Shown: in pieces, positions 1 to 8,853 of the stretch
How the letters are laid out: every line of letters begins with the position of its first letter
Numbering within the stretch: the first letter of the stretch is position 1
DNA from: Enterococcus innesii
Lineage (GTDB): Bacteria; Bacillota; Bacilli; Lactobacillales; Enterococcaceae
Direction: 5' to 3'
Assembly: GCA_018982785.1 (NCBI GenBank)
Contig: JAHHEN010000001.1
Span: forward strand, 62,001 to 126,000
Length of the DNA stretch: 64,000 nucleotides
Notes under the pieces: model-generated
What the model was told of the DNA's origin: nothing
What the model saw: only the letters and a program-made list of their open reading frames with translations
Database searches by the model: none
Translations under genes and position numbers: made by a program

Positions 1-616
1 ACAACCATTGAATCTGCTACTTGCCGTTTGATCCAGCATTGCTTCCGAAAGTTATACTTTGGCGATGTGATTGATCGATACCGATACAGACTTTCTTGTG
101 TCCGAATACCTACACCGCAAGCAACGGGCTCAAAGCCATGGTGACTTGCGTACCAATGAGCAAAGTTTCGCAAGAACTTATCAGGATTCATATTTGCACT
201 CTGATAAATCTCCATCAATGATTCATCTAAATCACCAAGTGAAATCGCATCTTTTGGCATTGGCTGTACCCACTTCTCCCGTTCTTGTTCATCCCACATC
301 AGCCATTGTGGCTGAAATACGCTGGTATTGTTGTCCTCGTAAAAGGGTAAGCAAAAATGGTAAGTTTGATTGATACTTGGTAACGCTTTGATTTTTTCCA
401 TGAATACTCGTGTAGCATCATAATTTGCCTCTATATCTAAAATCAGCAGATCGAAGGTTTTCTTTTTTGTCGGGCGACTTGATCGGCCAACTGGATCATA
501 GCACCACTGTCTTTTCCGCCACTGAACGAAAAGTACACATGGGGAAACGTATCAAAAATATATACCAGACGATTCATCGCCGCTTCCAGCACATTTTCCT
601 TACAATATTTCTTCAT
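1..616 (-). pseudogene. PAPS reductase-like DUF3440 protein (IbrA-like), partial and frameshifted
   Basis: The gene reads leftward from an ATG at 616 and runs off the window's left edge. The N-terminal part carries the SGGKDSG pyrophosphate-binding motif of the PP-loop (phosphoadenosine phosphosulfate reductase) superfamily. The reading frame ends at 443 in the sequence as given. One extra base in the T4-C-T6 stretch at 458-468 restores a continuous protein with YDATRVFMEKIKAL, WLMWDEQEREKWVQPMP and GVGIRTQESLYRYRSI. That arrangement is typical of DUF3440 proteins such as IbrA, whose biochemical role is unsettled. The classical partner IbrB (ParB-like) is not seen; the gene upstream is a HEAT-like protein. 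The frameshift is probably a sequencing under-call because many other genes here show the same defect. Confidence 0.75.
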
Positions 617-797
617 AAAAGCTCATGTCCTCATTTTATTTGTCCTTTTTTTGAATAAGTATTACATTCTAGTATAAAGTTTCACTTGGCTTCTTACAAG
701 GACTTAAGGGAGATTTTGCATGCGATACATGCAACTAATTGGTAACTATCATTGCAGCATGCTCCTCATTCCTCCTGACTATTCCCAGTAATCAAGA

Positions 798-826
798 AAA
801 AAAAGTGGGGGAAAACAGCAAGCCCC
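798..826 (-). terminator. Rho-independent terminator
   Basis: A GGGGG/CCCCC stem is followed on the minus strand by a T8 run. It lies just downstream of the 861-1424 gene and separates it from the PAPS-reductase-like gene. Confidence 0.6.
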
Positions 827-860
827 CCCTTCTGAAACAAGTTCAATTGCTTTTCTTGAT

Positions 861-1424
861 TCATTCGGTCAAAAGAGTTTGAAGGACTTTATCAATACGC
901 TTCATTTGTTTTTCATTGAAGTTTGAAAGCCATACTTGATCCGTAAGCAAGCGTTTCTTTTCATGCTGAAGGTCTTTGTGTCGACTGGCTTCCTTGATAT
1001 TTTCAATCATCTTCAAGAAATTGCTAATTTTTTCTTCTTTAGGCAGTAGTACATATTCTTGCTTGATTGCTTCAAACTTGTCTTCATGATCGATCACCAG
1101 AAGTTGCGTGATCAAATCGTGGGCGATCCACCGATGATAGGAGTTTTTATGGGTATGCAACGCCCAGATCCGTTCCCACTCATCATAAATCAACTCAGGG
1201 TTTTTAACGGCTACTTCTTTAATGATCAAATAACTATTAAAATACTCATTGATATGATTTTGACCATCAACGATATTCTCCACTAGCCTCTCTCTTATCT
1301 TTCGATCATCGATCGCCGTTTGCACAAACGGTTGGGGATCAAAGGATGTTGTCTGGAAATGACCTGAGATTTCTAGGTAGTCCATGCTTTCACCTTCTTT
1401 AAAAATTATCAGATTATTTTTCAT
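861..1424 (-). CDS. HEAT-like repeat protein of unknown function
   Basis: This is a 187-residue, charged, helical, soluble protein with no signal peptide. The central stretch (NPELIYDEWERIWALHTHKNSYHRWIAHDLI in short pieces) looks like HEAT/ARM repeats, which build protein-binding or DNA-binding solenoids. An ATG at 1424 with AGAGG upstream and a second ATG at 1385 with AAGGTG upstream are both credible starts; the shorter form would be 174 residues. It is transcribed toward the DUF3440 gene, but a terminator stands between them. I do not recognise the exact family and assign no function. Confidence 0.65.
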   Translation of the reverse strand: MKNNLIIFKEGESMDYLEISGHFQTTSFDPQPFVQTAIDDRKIRERLVENIVDGQNHINEYFNSYLIIKEVAVKNPELIYDEWERIWALHTHKNSYHRWIAHDLITQLLVIDHEDKFEAIKQEYVLLPKEEKISNFLKMIENIKEASRHKDLQHEKKRLLTDQVWLSNFNEKQMKRIDKVLQTLLTE

Positions 1425-1792
1425 GTTTGAACCTCTATATGTATTTTAACAGAATTCAAGTATGAAAAAAGTGGCTTTTGGATTCCCTCTTCTTACATCA
1501 ATCATCAATTCTGCTCATACAGATAGACTAACGTCTTTTCGAATATCATTCTTTTTGGAAAAACAGTTAGGAAGAACCATCTTGATTCTTTATCCACTAA
1601 CACATCTATTGATTTCTTTCATTCGTCTATTGGGCTCTCGCAAGCTTCCTTTTGTATCCTCTTCCGAAAGTGGTCCTCCACAAGAGAACGTGTTGACAAC
1701 TGCTTTTTCGATAAGCACCCTATTTCAATGACATAAAAAAGGAAGTCCCGTCTTCGGAACTTCCTGCATTTCTTTTCTCTTTAAAGACTATT
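1425..1792. other. Intergenic stretch, no supported gene
   Basis: The open frames here have no ribosome site and no family resemblance. The only clear element is the terminator hairpin at 1742-1765. Confidence 0.5.
1742..1765 (-). terminator. Terminator of the small gene at 1793-1954
   Basis: A GGAAGT/ACTTCC stem is followed on the minus strand by T6. It lies about 30 bases past the stop codon of the small leftward ORF. Confidence 0.6.
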
Positions 1793-1954
1793 TCACGCAT
1801 AGTTGCGAGATGCTGGATCACGCGTCCTTTCTCCGAATACCTCGGCTGGTAGGCATTTTGATCCATTGTTCTGGCGGACGCTTTCTGATTTTTTTGGTGC
1901 AAACATCAGTTGAACAGTTCTTTTGACAAAGTTATTTCGGTATACGTTTTCCAT
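1793..1954 (-). CDS. Small basic protein of unknown function (53 aa)
   Basis: The ORF starts at an ATG at 1954 with AAAAGGGCG about ten bases upstream and ends with TGA at 1793. The product begins MENVYRNNFVKRT and ends ERTRDPASRNYA; it is basic, polar and has no membrane segment. A clean terminator directly follows, which argues for a real transcription unit. A different frame overlaps the same bases but reads through that terminator, so it is less likely. I do not recognise a family. Confidence 0.45.
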   Translation of the reverse strand: MENVYRNNFVKRTVQLMFAPKKSESVRQNNGSKCLPAEVFGERTRDPASRNYA

Positions 1955-2309
1955 AACTTGCACGCCCTTTTCAATTGATTTAGGAAGTGGTGACGCCGAT
2001 CCTTCTTCCTATCTTTATTATAAGCCCCAAGCCGTCACAAAACAAACAATTCAGTTGCTGCTCTCGCCCTGTCGTTTAGCTAAAATCTGTGAACACTCCT
2101 TAAATAAAAGGTATATTTTCTTGAATAATGTTCAACAATTCACCGCATATTTATTGAAAAAAATAATGGAAAATTGCAGAAAAAGCTTGAATCTGCTCGA
2201 AACAAACGCCAAAGGACTGTATTTTTGAATGAAAAATCGTTTCACTTTACTTTTTCTTAAATTTTAATTATTATTCTTTTGAAATAAGATTAATGAAGGA
2301 GATAAAAAC
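1955..2309. other. Intergenic stretch with promoter for the 62-aa gene
   Basis: No supported coding region. The right end holds the promoter at 2246-2274. Confidence 0.5.
2246..2274 (+). promoter_or_regulatory. Sigma-A-like promoter
   Basis: TTTACT (-35) and TATTAT (-10) are separated by 17 bases, 36 bases upstream of the ATG at 2310. Confidence 0.5.
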
Positions 2310-2498
2310 ATGGAAAAATACCAAGTGTTCCCTGGTCAAAACTATCAGGCAAATGTTATTGGCTTTACCGGTTTACAAGAAGTTAGTGTGATTCATGTTT
2401 ACGAAAATACTGCAACTGTTCTAATCAAAGAAACAGCTGAAACTGGTGTTGCCAAGCTATGTAATTTTCTTGTTGGTACAACACAATTAGTTAGTTGA
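2310..2498 (+). CDS. Small conserved-looking protein (62 aa)
   Basis: The ATG is preceded by a strong GAAGGAGAT site and a reasonable promoter. The 62-residue product is rich in alternating hydrophobic residues (ANVIGFTG, VSVIHVYENTATVLIKET), suggesting a small beta-barrel or beta-sheet protein. It has no signal peptide or membrane helix. It stands alone, with a candidate small RNA downstream. I do not recognise the family; it is accepted as a gene on its translation signals. Confidence 0.6.
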   Translation: MEKYQVFPGQNYQANVIGFTGLQEVSVIHVYENTATVLIKETAETGVAKLCNFLVGTTQLVS

Positions 2499-2677
2499 TT
2501 CTCTTTTATTAACCAAAACATGGGGAGCCATTTGCCCTCCAACACGTTATAGGAAAACGATCTAAAATTCGCCTTTTGAATGATTGGCTTTTTCCTATTC
2601 ATCAATTACATTAGTATTTTTATTTATCTACTCAATATCTCTCTACTTTATATATAAATAGTGTTAGAATGAACAAA

Positions 2678-2746
2678 AGGAAACGTATCAGGCTTCCCCC
2701 AAGAGAATCTTCCCCAAGTACTCTTGTCTGATACGTTTCCTATTTT
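2678..2746 (+). ncRNA. Candidate small RNA or strong terminator with C-rich loops
   Basis: A perfect 14-bp stem (2678-2691 with 2728-2741) encloses a second 6-bp stem (CAAGAG at 2700-2705, CTCTTG at 2721-2726). The single-stranded parts hold two CTTCCCC-type segments, and the hairpin ends in TATTTTT. A TAGAAT box lies 8 bases upstream but the -35 is poor. C-rich loops can pair with Shine-Dalgarno sequences, as in RsaE-type sRNAs. It may instead simply terminate the 62-aa gene, which ends 180 bases earlier. Confidence 0.4.
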
Positions 2747-2865
2747 TGTGGCGAAAAAGCCACAGACCAATGGTAGCCCTTTACTCTGTGAAAAGCAAGC
2801 ATTCAAAATTGATTTTTTCTTTATTTTTTTATTTTATCTCTACAAATTCCCTTTAAAAAGCAGGC

Positions 2866-2902
2866 AAGAACACACCTCTCGGCAAAAAGATGTGTTCTTT
2901 TT
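2866..2902 (-). terminator. Bidirectional terminator
   Basis: An AAGAACACA/TGTGTTCTT stem is flanked by A and T runs, just downstream of the LacI-type gene. Confidence 0.7.
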
Positions 2903-2912
2903 ATAACGATGA

Positions 2913-3839
2913 TTATTCACGAATGATAAGTTCGTAAGGCAGAATGATCTGCTCTTGTTTTCTTTCTTGAAATAAGCGAAAGGCTTCTTTACCGCACTGA
3001 TCCAGATGAAACTCAACGGAAGGAAAGTGCAGCATTTGACTGATGAGGAGGTTTTCTTGTCCAATCACGATGGGTGCTGTCCCGTGAGGGTATTGATTTA
3101 AGATCATCGCTGCGATCTCGTCCCCATTTGTGATCACCCCATCGATTCCTCGTTCCTTAAAAAAGGCGGCTGCGGGAATCCCATCTTGTGCTTTGATGCA
3201 ATCCCAATAAATATCTGCTTCAGAAAAATTAGGAAACAGCTCCTTGGCTTTTGCGATGGTGTTGACTGAATTGCAGCTGAGGCGTTTGCTGCGCCCTAAC
3301 GTCAACCCCAAGCGTTTTACGCCTTGTTCCTTCAAATAATTGATACTGGCTGTCACAGAGCCGACCAAATCGATCGCAACGAAAGGAACGGCAGTACCGG
3401 TCGAATTTTCACAAAAAACAATCGGTCCTTTTTCCATGTAGGGACAAAACGTCTCGATATGATTTGCCCGAGTGATGACGATCAAGCCATCAAATCCCTT
3501 TGCAGCGAATTCTTCTAGATACTCTAATTCCAATTTCCGATCAAAATTGGTCGGCAATAACGTCACTTTGTATTTTTGGGCAAAGGCTTCTTCCATAATG
3601 CCATTTAAAATCCCATCAAAGAAGGCGTGATTGACAAACGGTACGATGACTCCAATATTATAGGTTTTCCCCGAGCTAAGTTTTTGGGCGATTTTATTCG
3701 GTTTGTAATCCAGTTCTTCCATCACCGCCAAAATCGCTGCTCGCTTTTGCTCATCAACATAAGGATGGCCATTGATCACACGAGAAACTGTCGTGATCGA
3801 AAAACCAGTCATTTTTGCTATATCGCGAATCGTTGCCAT
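2913..3839 (-). CDS. LacI family transcriptional regulator
   Basis: A DNA-binding repressor of about 308 residues. The N terminus (MATIRDIAKMTGFSITTVSRVING) is the LacI helix-turn-helix with hinge KPNKIAQKLSSGKT. The rest is a periplasmic-binding-protein-like sugar-sensing domain (IGVIVPFVNHAFFDGILNG, GVITNGDEIAA). The ATG at 3839 is chosen because AGGA lies about nine bases upstream; an in-frame ATG at 3848 abuts that site. It is a single gene with its own terminator and no adjacent sugar genes, so its target and ligand cannot be read from context. Confidence 0.9.
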   Translation of the reverse strand: MATIRDIAKMTGFSITTVSRVINGHPYVDEQKRAAILAVMEELDYKPNKIAQKLSSGKTYNIGVIVPFVNHAFFDGILNGIMEEAFAQKYKVTLLPTNFDRKLELEYLEEFAAKGFDGLIVITRANHIETFCPYMEKGPIVFCENSTGTAVPFVAIDLVGSVTASINYLKEQGVKRLGLTLGRSKRLSCNSVNTIAKAKELFPNFSEADIYWDCIKAQDGIPAAAFFKERGIDGVITNGDEIAAMILNQYPHGTAPIVIGQENLLISQMLHFPSVEFHLDQCGKEAFRLFQERKQEQIILPYELIIRE

Positions 3840-4010
3840 TTCTTTCATTCCTATCTGATTGTTTTGCTAGTGACCTAAGTCTACCATAGAAAATTAGTTG
3901 TTCCACTTTCGACAAATTTTCTGAAAAGGTCCCTTGGTTGATTGTACGGTATGAAACGAGTTTCATAGCAAGAGACAAACTCCTTTTAAATAAAAATTTA
4001 TTTGAAAACA

Positions 4011-4060
4011 AAAACTGACTGCCTAGCACGCTATAAGAGCTGCTTAAGCAATCAGTTTTT
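4011..4060 (-). terminator. Terminator of the P-type ATPase gene
   Basis: AAAACTGACTGC pairs with GCAATCAGTTTT apart from one mismatch. It is located right after the stop codon of the ATPase. Confidence 0.65.
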
Positions 4061-4068
4061 CCTACCAT

Positions 4069-6431
4069 TTACTGAATCATTTCTTTTGACAAGCTTTTAC
4101 GTTTCTTCGGATATCTTCGCATCAGTAGCTCGATGCCCTTATCCGCAAAGCGTTGCATATAGGCGGAAAAATTCAACAAGGCAATCAAGAGAATGAGGTT
4201 GAGATAGCTGGTATTGCCTAGGTTAAAGAGGTCACGCCCGACGATCAAAGCAGCAAAGTACAAGATCTGAGTGCTGAAAAAAATCATCGTTCGATAGCTG
4301 TTGATCGCTGGATAGACTTTTTCTGGATCAAGCGATAGTTCCAAGCAGTAAAAATAATGCTCATGATCGATAGAGCTTTACTGCTGCTGTTGAACCAATA
4401 GCCAAAGTTGATGATCAGCAAAGTTCCTACCGTAATTGTCAAGGCTGTTGGAAAAGCATTTTTGAAAATCGTCGTCATAAAGTCCCCTTTGATCCGATTG
4501 AAGTCTGGTTCAAAGTTTAAAAAGAAGGTCGGAATGCCAACAAAACAGGCATTGATGATCGTTAATTGGATCGGCTCAAAAGGATAGGTCGTTCCTGATA
4601 ACAACGTCCCCATGGTGATCATGATGGAGAATAAGACTTGCACTAGCACCAATGAACCTGAGCGAGTAATGTTATTGATTACTCGGCGGCCTTCATCCAT
4701 GACCGATGGCAAAGCATCGAATTGATTTTCCAAAAGCACCAAATTTGATACTTGGCGCGCAGCATCGACACCGGAAGCCATCGCGATGGAGCAGTCGGCT
4801 TCTTTCAGCGCCAAAACATCGTTGACGCCATCGCCAGTCATCGCGACAGTATGCCCTTGTTCTTTCAAGAAGAGTACCATTTCTTTCTTTTGTTGCGGCG
4901 TCACTCGACCAAAAATCTGATAGTTGCTGACAGCTTCTTTTAATTCGGCTGCAGTTAATTTTGACACATCGATAAAATCAGTCGCCCCCGGTAGATTGAC
5001 TTTTTTCGCGATTTGACTGACTGTCACTGGATCATCGCCAGAGATGATCTTGCATTGGATTGCCTGTGAACGAAAATACTCCAAGGTCTCTTTGGCATCT
5101 TCCCGAATCGTGTCTGACAGCAAATAAAAGCCCAGCGGTTCAATATCCGTCGGCAGTCCTGCCTCCTCATAGTCTTGCGTACTGTGCGCCAAAACGATCA
5201 CCCGGTAGCCTTCTTCTGCCAGCTGTCTTTCCTGTTTTAAGACAGCTTCATGGTTGGTTCCCAGTAAAATCGACGCAGCTCCGATGAAATAAGTGCCTTG
5301 CCCTTCAAACGTGACGCAACTGAATTTGCGATCTGATGAAAAGGGGACGACTTGCTGCATCTGGTACGTCGTTTTTTCTGGGAAAAAGGTTCGCAGCGCC
5401 ATTGCCGTTGGGTTCTGATCGGGTAGCTGCGCCATTAAGTTGCCGGTGATTTCTGCCAGCGGTGTGTCCGATTGAAAGGAAATCGTCTTTTCCACCTTCA
5501 TCTTGCCTTCGGTGATCGTACCGGTTTTATCTAAGCAAAGCACATCGACCCGTGCTAAGGCATCAATACAGTTCAATTCCTGCACCATCACTTTTTTGCG
5601 CGCCAGATAGACAGCACTGATGGTCAATGTGACACTCGTCAATAAAAACAAACCTTCGGGAAACATCCCCACAGCTGCCGCCACCGTCCGTAAGATGGCG
5701 GTGTTGAAAGTCGCATGAGAGAAATAGAACTGTTTAACGAACAAGAGGGTACATAATGGGACCAAAATCAGACTGATCCAACGAATGATTTTGTTTAAAC
5801 TGCCTTGGATCAAGTATTTTTGTCGTTTGATGGTTTTGGCTTCTTTGTTGATTTTTGCGATATAGTTGTCAGCGCCTACGTGGATCACTTGGCATAACGC
5901 TTCGCCAGCAGTGATAAAACTACCAGAAAACAACTCGTCTGCTGGCTGCTTGTGGATCGTATCCATTTCACCAGTCAGCAAGGATTCATTGACTTCTAAA
6001 GATCCTTGAATGACTTTGGCATCCGTCGGCACTTGATCCCCGCTTTTCAGTCGTAACACATCATCCATTACGAGCTTGTGGATCGGCAAATTCTCCAGCT
6101 TGCCATCCCGATAAACATCGGCTTTGGCAACTTTTAGCAGTGCCAGCTTATCCAGCGTTCGTTTGGAACGAACTTCTTGAAAGAGATTGATGATCACATT
6201 GCTGAAGACAACAAAGACGAACAACCCGTTTTGATAAGAACCCGTCAAACAGACGAGAAAGAATAGGACACAGTTGATCAAATTGAAAAAGGTAAAGATA
6301 TTGGTAAAAAGGATTTTCGGGTACGTATTCGTCGTATCCTTTTTTGTCTTATTGACTTGACCGCGCTGCACCCGCGCCTTGACTTCTCCTGACGTCAAGC
6401 CAATGGTTTGGTTGTTTTTGATGATCCTCAC
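4069..6431 (-). pseudogene. Cation-translocating P-type ATPase (CaxP/Exp7/CtpE-like), frameshifted near the C terminus
   Basis: The restored protein is about 787 residues with the full P-type core: LTGEM actuator loop, MFPEGL in the transport helix, DKTGTITEG phosphorylation site and GDGVNDVLALKEADC hinge. The PEGL motif resembles the Exp7/CaxP and CtpE group, which are linked to calcium transport; the substrate here is inference. The main frame ends at 4284 after WNYRLIQKK. Adding one A in the A5 run (4318-4322) joins it to VYPAINSYRTMIFFS and the last membrane helices. The site reads G AAA AAG, so a programmed -1 shift is conceivable, but an indel is simpler. The start is GTG at 6431 with an AGAAAGG site unusually close. 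A perfect 20-bp palindrome lies 30 bases upstream. Confidence 0.8.
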
Positions 6432-6460
6432 CCTTTCTATTCTTAGTCATTTACTTTTAT

Positions 6461-6480
6461 TTTGCTGAATATTCAGCAAA
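6461..6480. promoter_or_regulatory. Perfect 20-bp palindrome, candidate operator
   Basis: TTTGCTGAATATTCAGCAAA is its own reverse complement and lies 30 bases before the ATPase start codon, where a metal or stress repressor could bind. No regulator is adjacent. Confidence 0.45.
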
Positions 6481-6754
6481 CTTGCATCAGACTTGGGAAT
6501 GGTTTTGTGTTTTTTCTATAAAAACAATTGGCGTCGATTGCGTAAGATGCGCCATCGACTGCCGGCTTTTTTTCTGTAAAAAAACAAGTACTGTTTAAAA
6601 TATAGCATACCCTTTTACGAATTGGCGTTTCATTTTTGTCACCTTCGCGTCACTTTAGGAATTAAAATAACAGTTTATTTTGTTAAATCAACCCACTACA
6701 CATCAAGCGATCACAGGCTTCTCCAGTTATTTCTTACGATGACACAAAACAAAA

Positions 6755-6784
6755 AAACAGCTGATCTTCACAGATCAACTGTTT
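6755..6784 (-). terminator. Bidirectional terminator
   Basis: AAACAGCTGATCT pairs with AGATCAACTGTTT with one mismatch. It follows the methyltransferase stop codon at 6799. Confidence 0.7.
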
Positions 6785-6798
6785 AACAATTCTTTAAG

Positions 6799-7532
6799 TC
6801 AGCTTTTTCTAGCAGCTATTAGCAGCATCATTGGTCGGCGCATTTCGTCTTTCATTCCCGGTACTTCCAGTAATTCTTCTGGTGGTTGTGGCTCGATCAC
6901 CTTTTCTAAAATAAAGCCGTTTTGCAATAAGGTCATTAAATAGGTTGTCAGGGTACGATGGTATTTGGTCACCGTTTCACCTAAAAATCGCGCTTGCCGC
7001 TTGCCTTCATAATAGTAATGATCGACTGGAAAATGCTGGATTTCCCCCTGCCTATCATACTGCCAATCTTGCGATCCTTCCGCCGTATAAACCGGATGCT
7101 CCACCGAAAATACCAGCACACCACCAGATTTCAGCCAGACCGATATACTTTTGATCAATGTTTCGAACGTTGCCACATAGTGAAACGCCAATGAACTTAA
7201 AACAACGTCTATTGAGGCTGGAGGAAGTGTCACTTCTTCCATTGCGACACATTGATACGTTATTTTCGGATCAGGGTGCCTTTTCTTGGCCTCCTCAAGC
7301 ATCCGTTGAGAAATGTCAGTTCCTAGTACTGCTGCCGCTCCATGGTCTACAGCATATTGGCAATGCCATCCATACCCGCAGCCTAAATCAAGTACCTGCT
7401 TTTTTCAAAATCAGGCAACATTTTTTCTAGCGTCTGCCATTCCCCAGCTCCTTGCAGGCCTTTTTGCGAGCGAGTCATTTCACTGTATTTCGTAAAAAAC
7501 GTTTGGTCATCATATTTGTTTTCTTTCATCAT
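6799..7532 (-). pseudogene. Class I SAM-dependent methyltransferase, frameshifted
   Basis: Translation from ATG at 7532 (GGGAGGAATAA just upstream) gives MMKENKYDDQTFF and runs to EKMLPDFEKS before stopping. Adding one base in the T6 run at 7400-7405 joins it to VLDLGCGYGWHCQYA, the glycine-rich SAM-binding motif I, then VLGTDISQRML and VLSSLAFHYV (motif IV region). The restored protein is about 244 residues and resembles YcgJ/UbiE-type small-molecule methyltransferases; the substrate is unknown. It is monocistronic with its own terminator. Confidence 0.75.
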
Positions 7533-7744
7533 TTATTCCTCCCATGTAAATCATTTTTTGCTGGTCTTGATCTACATGGGCTTAGGCAATTTTTTGGGAA
7601 ATAATGCCACCACACATCTGCTTTTTCCTCCTTGCTCTGATTAACGCCATCATAGCACGATTTTCAGTCTCTCACAATTGATAGCAAGCCGCTGGCGCTT
7701 CTTTGCCATTGTTTCTCAATGAACCGTTTTTTTATGTACAGCAA

Positions 7745-7774
7745 AAAATCACACTATGAAAAGGGTGTGATTTT
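7745..7774 (-). terminator. Terminator of the ClbS/DfsB-like gene
   Basis: A perfect 10-bp stem AAAATCACAC/GTGTGATTTT, 30 bases beyond the stop codon at 7804. Confidence 0.75.
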
Positions 7775-7803
7775 CCTGTTCGATTCATTCATTTCTCTGT
7801 TGA

Positions 7804-8316
7804 TCAATGCAGTGCTTCCTTTTTCCATTTTCGGATTTTCGTTCGGAAATTGGTAAACGGTGCTACTGTATTGATATGGATCCATTTATAGACTGGCCAC
7901 TGTGCTTTGGTGGTTGCCCAATCCCGTTGCCCTGCTTCAAACAATTCCTGATCGGATAAGCCCTCGATCCACTGGCAAAGGGCCGTTACTTTTTGGTCTA
8001 AGAGCTCTTGCTGCTGTGCTAAGGTCAAACTGCCGTATGTCTGATAAAAAGATTGATACAATCCGCCAAGGTTGTTCCATTTATATCCTTCAGCAGGTGT
8101 GTGAACGCTCATCCCTTGTTGTTCCTGTGCTTCCCATGACAATAACAAACTGACCCAGCCGATTTGGTAAGACAGGTTTTCTGAAGGCGTCTTATCGACC
8201 CCAGCTGTTCGCTGATTTCGTAACGCTTCGGGAATTTCAACAAATTCTTGGCGAAATTTTTGGTAACGTTCTGTGATCTCTTGGATCAAGTCTGCTTTGC
8301 TTTCGTACTGTCTCAT
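7804..8316 (-). CDS. ClbS/DfsB family four-helix bundle protein (DUF1706)
   Basis: A 170-residue cytoplasmic protein. The N terminus ([16 protein letters not shown]) and the ending [23 protein letters not shown] are hallmarks of the DUF1706/ClbS/DfsB family, a DinB-like four-helix bundle. ClbS is a colibactin self-resistance hydrolase; most members, including this one, are uncharacterised. The ATG has AGGAGGACAG upstream. It sits 28 bases after the GyrI-like gene in the same direction, so they are probably co-transcribed. Confidence 0.85.
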   Translation of the reverse strand: MRQYESKADLIQEITERYQKFRQEFVEIPEALRNQRTAGVDKTPSENLSYQIGWVSLLLSWEAQEQQGMSVHTPAEGYKWNNLGGLYQSFYQTYGSLTLAQQQELLDQKVTALCQWIEGLSDQELFEAGQRDWATTKAQWPVYKWIHINTVAPFTNFRTKIRKWKKEALH

Positions 8317-8343
8317 TGACTGTCCTCCTATTCAGGAAAATGG

Positions 8344-8760
8344 TTACTCTTTGTCGCTTTCTTCAATGGCGATAAAAATCGTCACTTCGCCGTCTGGTGC
8401 ATACTGTTCAAAATCAAAGGAATACTTGCGCTGTAGCTGCTGGTTTTCTTCCTCTGACCAGATTTGACGCCAAGTAGTCAGAATGCCCTGCGCATCGCGC
8501 CGATCGACCGGATACATTTTCCAAGTATATTTTTCTGTATCAAAGTCTGCTTGCTCCGTTTCTTCGAAACAAAGCGAAACGGCATAGTCTCCTTGATAGT
8601 TTGACTCATACTCGTGGTAAACGCAAGCGATGACCGTTCCTTTTTCTGCGGCTTTCTTGACCGCCTCGCTGTTTTTCTCCCATAAGCCAGTGATTTTTGC
8701 TTGAATCGCCGGATCAGTAAAATTATTGGTTCTTTCCGTTGCCATTATCGAAAATTTCAT
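8344..8760 (-). CDS. GyrI-like / effector-binding domain protein
   Basis: The protein has about 138 residues from the ATG at 8760, which has AAGGAGGAACACTA in front; an in-frame upstream start lacks such a site. The sequence (VIACVYHEYESNYQGDYAVSLCFEE and WRQIWSEEE) matches the stand-alone AraC/GyrI effector-binding (SRPBCC-like) fold found next to drug-sensing regulators. It is divergent from a WYL-domain regulator across a 93-base gap with a small palindrome, so that regulator probably controls it. The bound ligand is unknown. Confidence 0.75.
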   Translation of the reverse strand: MKFSIMATERTNNFTDPAIQAKITGLWEKNSEAVKKAAEKGTVIACVYHEYESNYQGDYAVSLCFEETEQADFDTEKYTWKMYPVDRRDAQGILTTWRQIWSEEENQQLQRKYSFDFEQYAPDGEVTIFIAIEESDKE

Positions 8761-8803
8761 TAGTGTTCCTCCTTCTTTGTCTTTATGATACGATAGAAAC
8801 CTA

Positions 8804-8816
8804 GACACCTTGTGTC
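8804..8816. promoter_or_regulatory. Hyphenated palindrome in divergent promoter region
   Basis: GACAC-CTT-GTGTC lies midway between the divergent GyrI-like and WYL-regulator genes and is a candidate operator for the latter. Confidence 0.35.
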
Positions 8817-8853
8817 AGTGTTTTATCATCTTTTTATAAAAGGAGTAAATCAA

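Larger units (their letters stand above)
2499..2912. other. Intergenic stretch between convergent genes
   Basis: It holds the candidate small RNA, a GTGGC/GCCAC mini-hairpin near 2748-2763 and the terminator at 2866-2902. No gene is supported. Confidence 0.5.
6432..6798. other. Intergenic stretch upstream of the P-type ATPase
   Basis: It contains the 20-bp palindrome and a hairpin at about 6531-6573 (GTCGAT/ATCGAC with inner GCG/CGC) ending in T7 on the plus strand, for which no plus-strand gene exists. It also holds the terminator at 6755-6784. No coding region is supported. Confidence 0.45.

Noticed and set aside
1462-1731. 89-residue plus-strand ORF
   Set aside because: No ribosome site, biased composition, no family features; the stretch looks intergenic.
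1720-1902. 60-residue minus-strand ORF overlapping the small gene
   Set aside because: It reads straight through the terminator hairpin at 1742-1765, while the frame ending at 1793 stops just before it.
1923-2228. 101-residue plus-strand ORF
   Set aside because: It overlaps the 53-residue minus-strand gene at its left end, has no ribosome site and reads like random translation.
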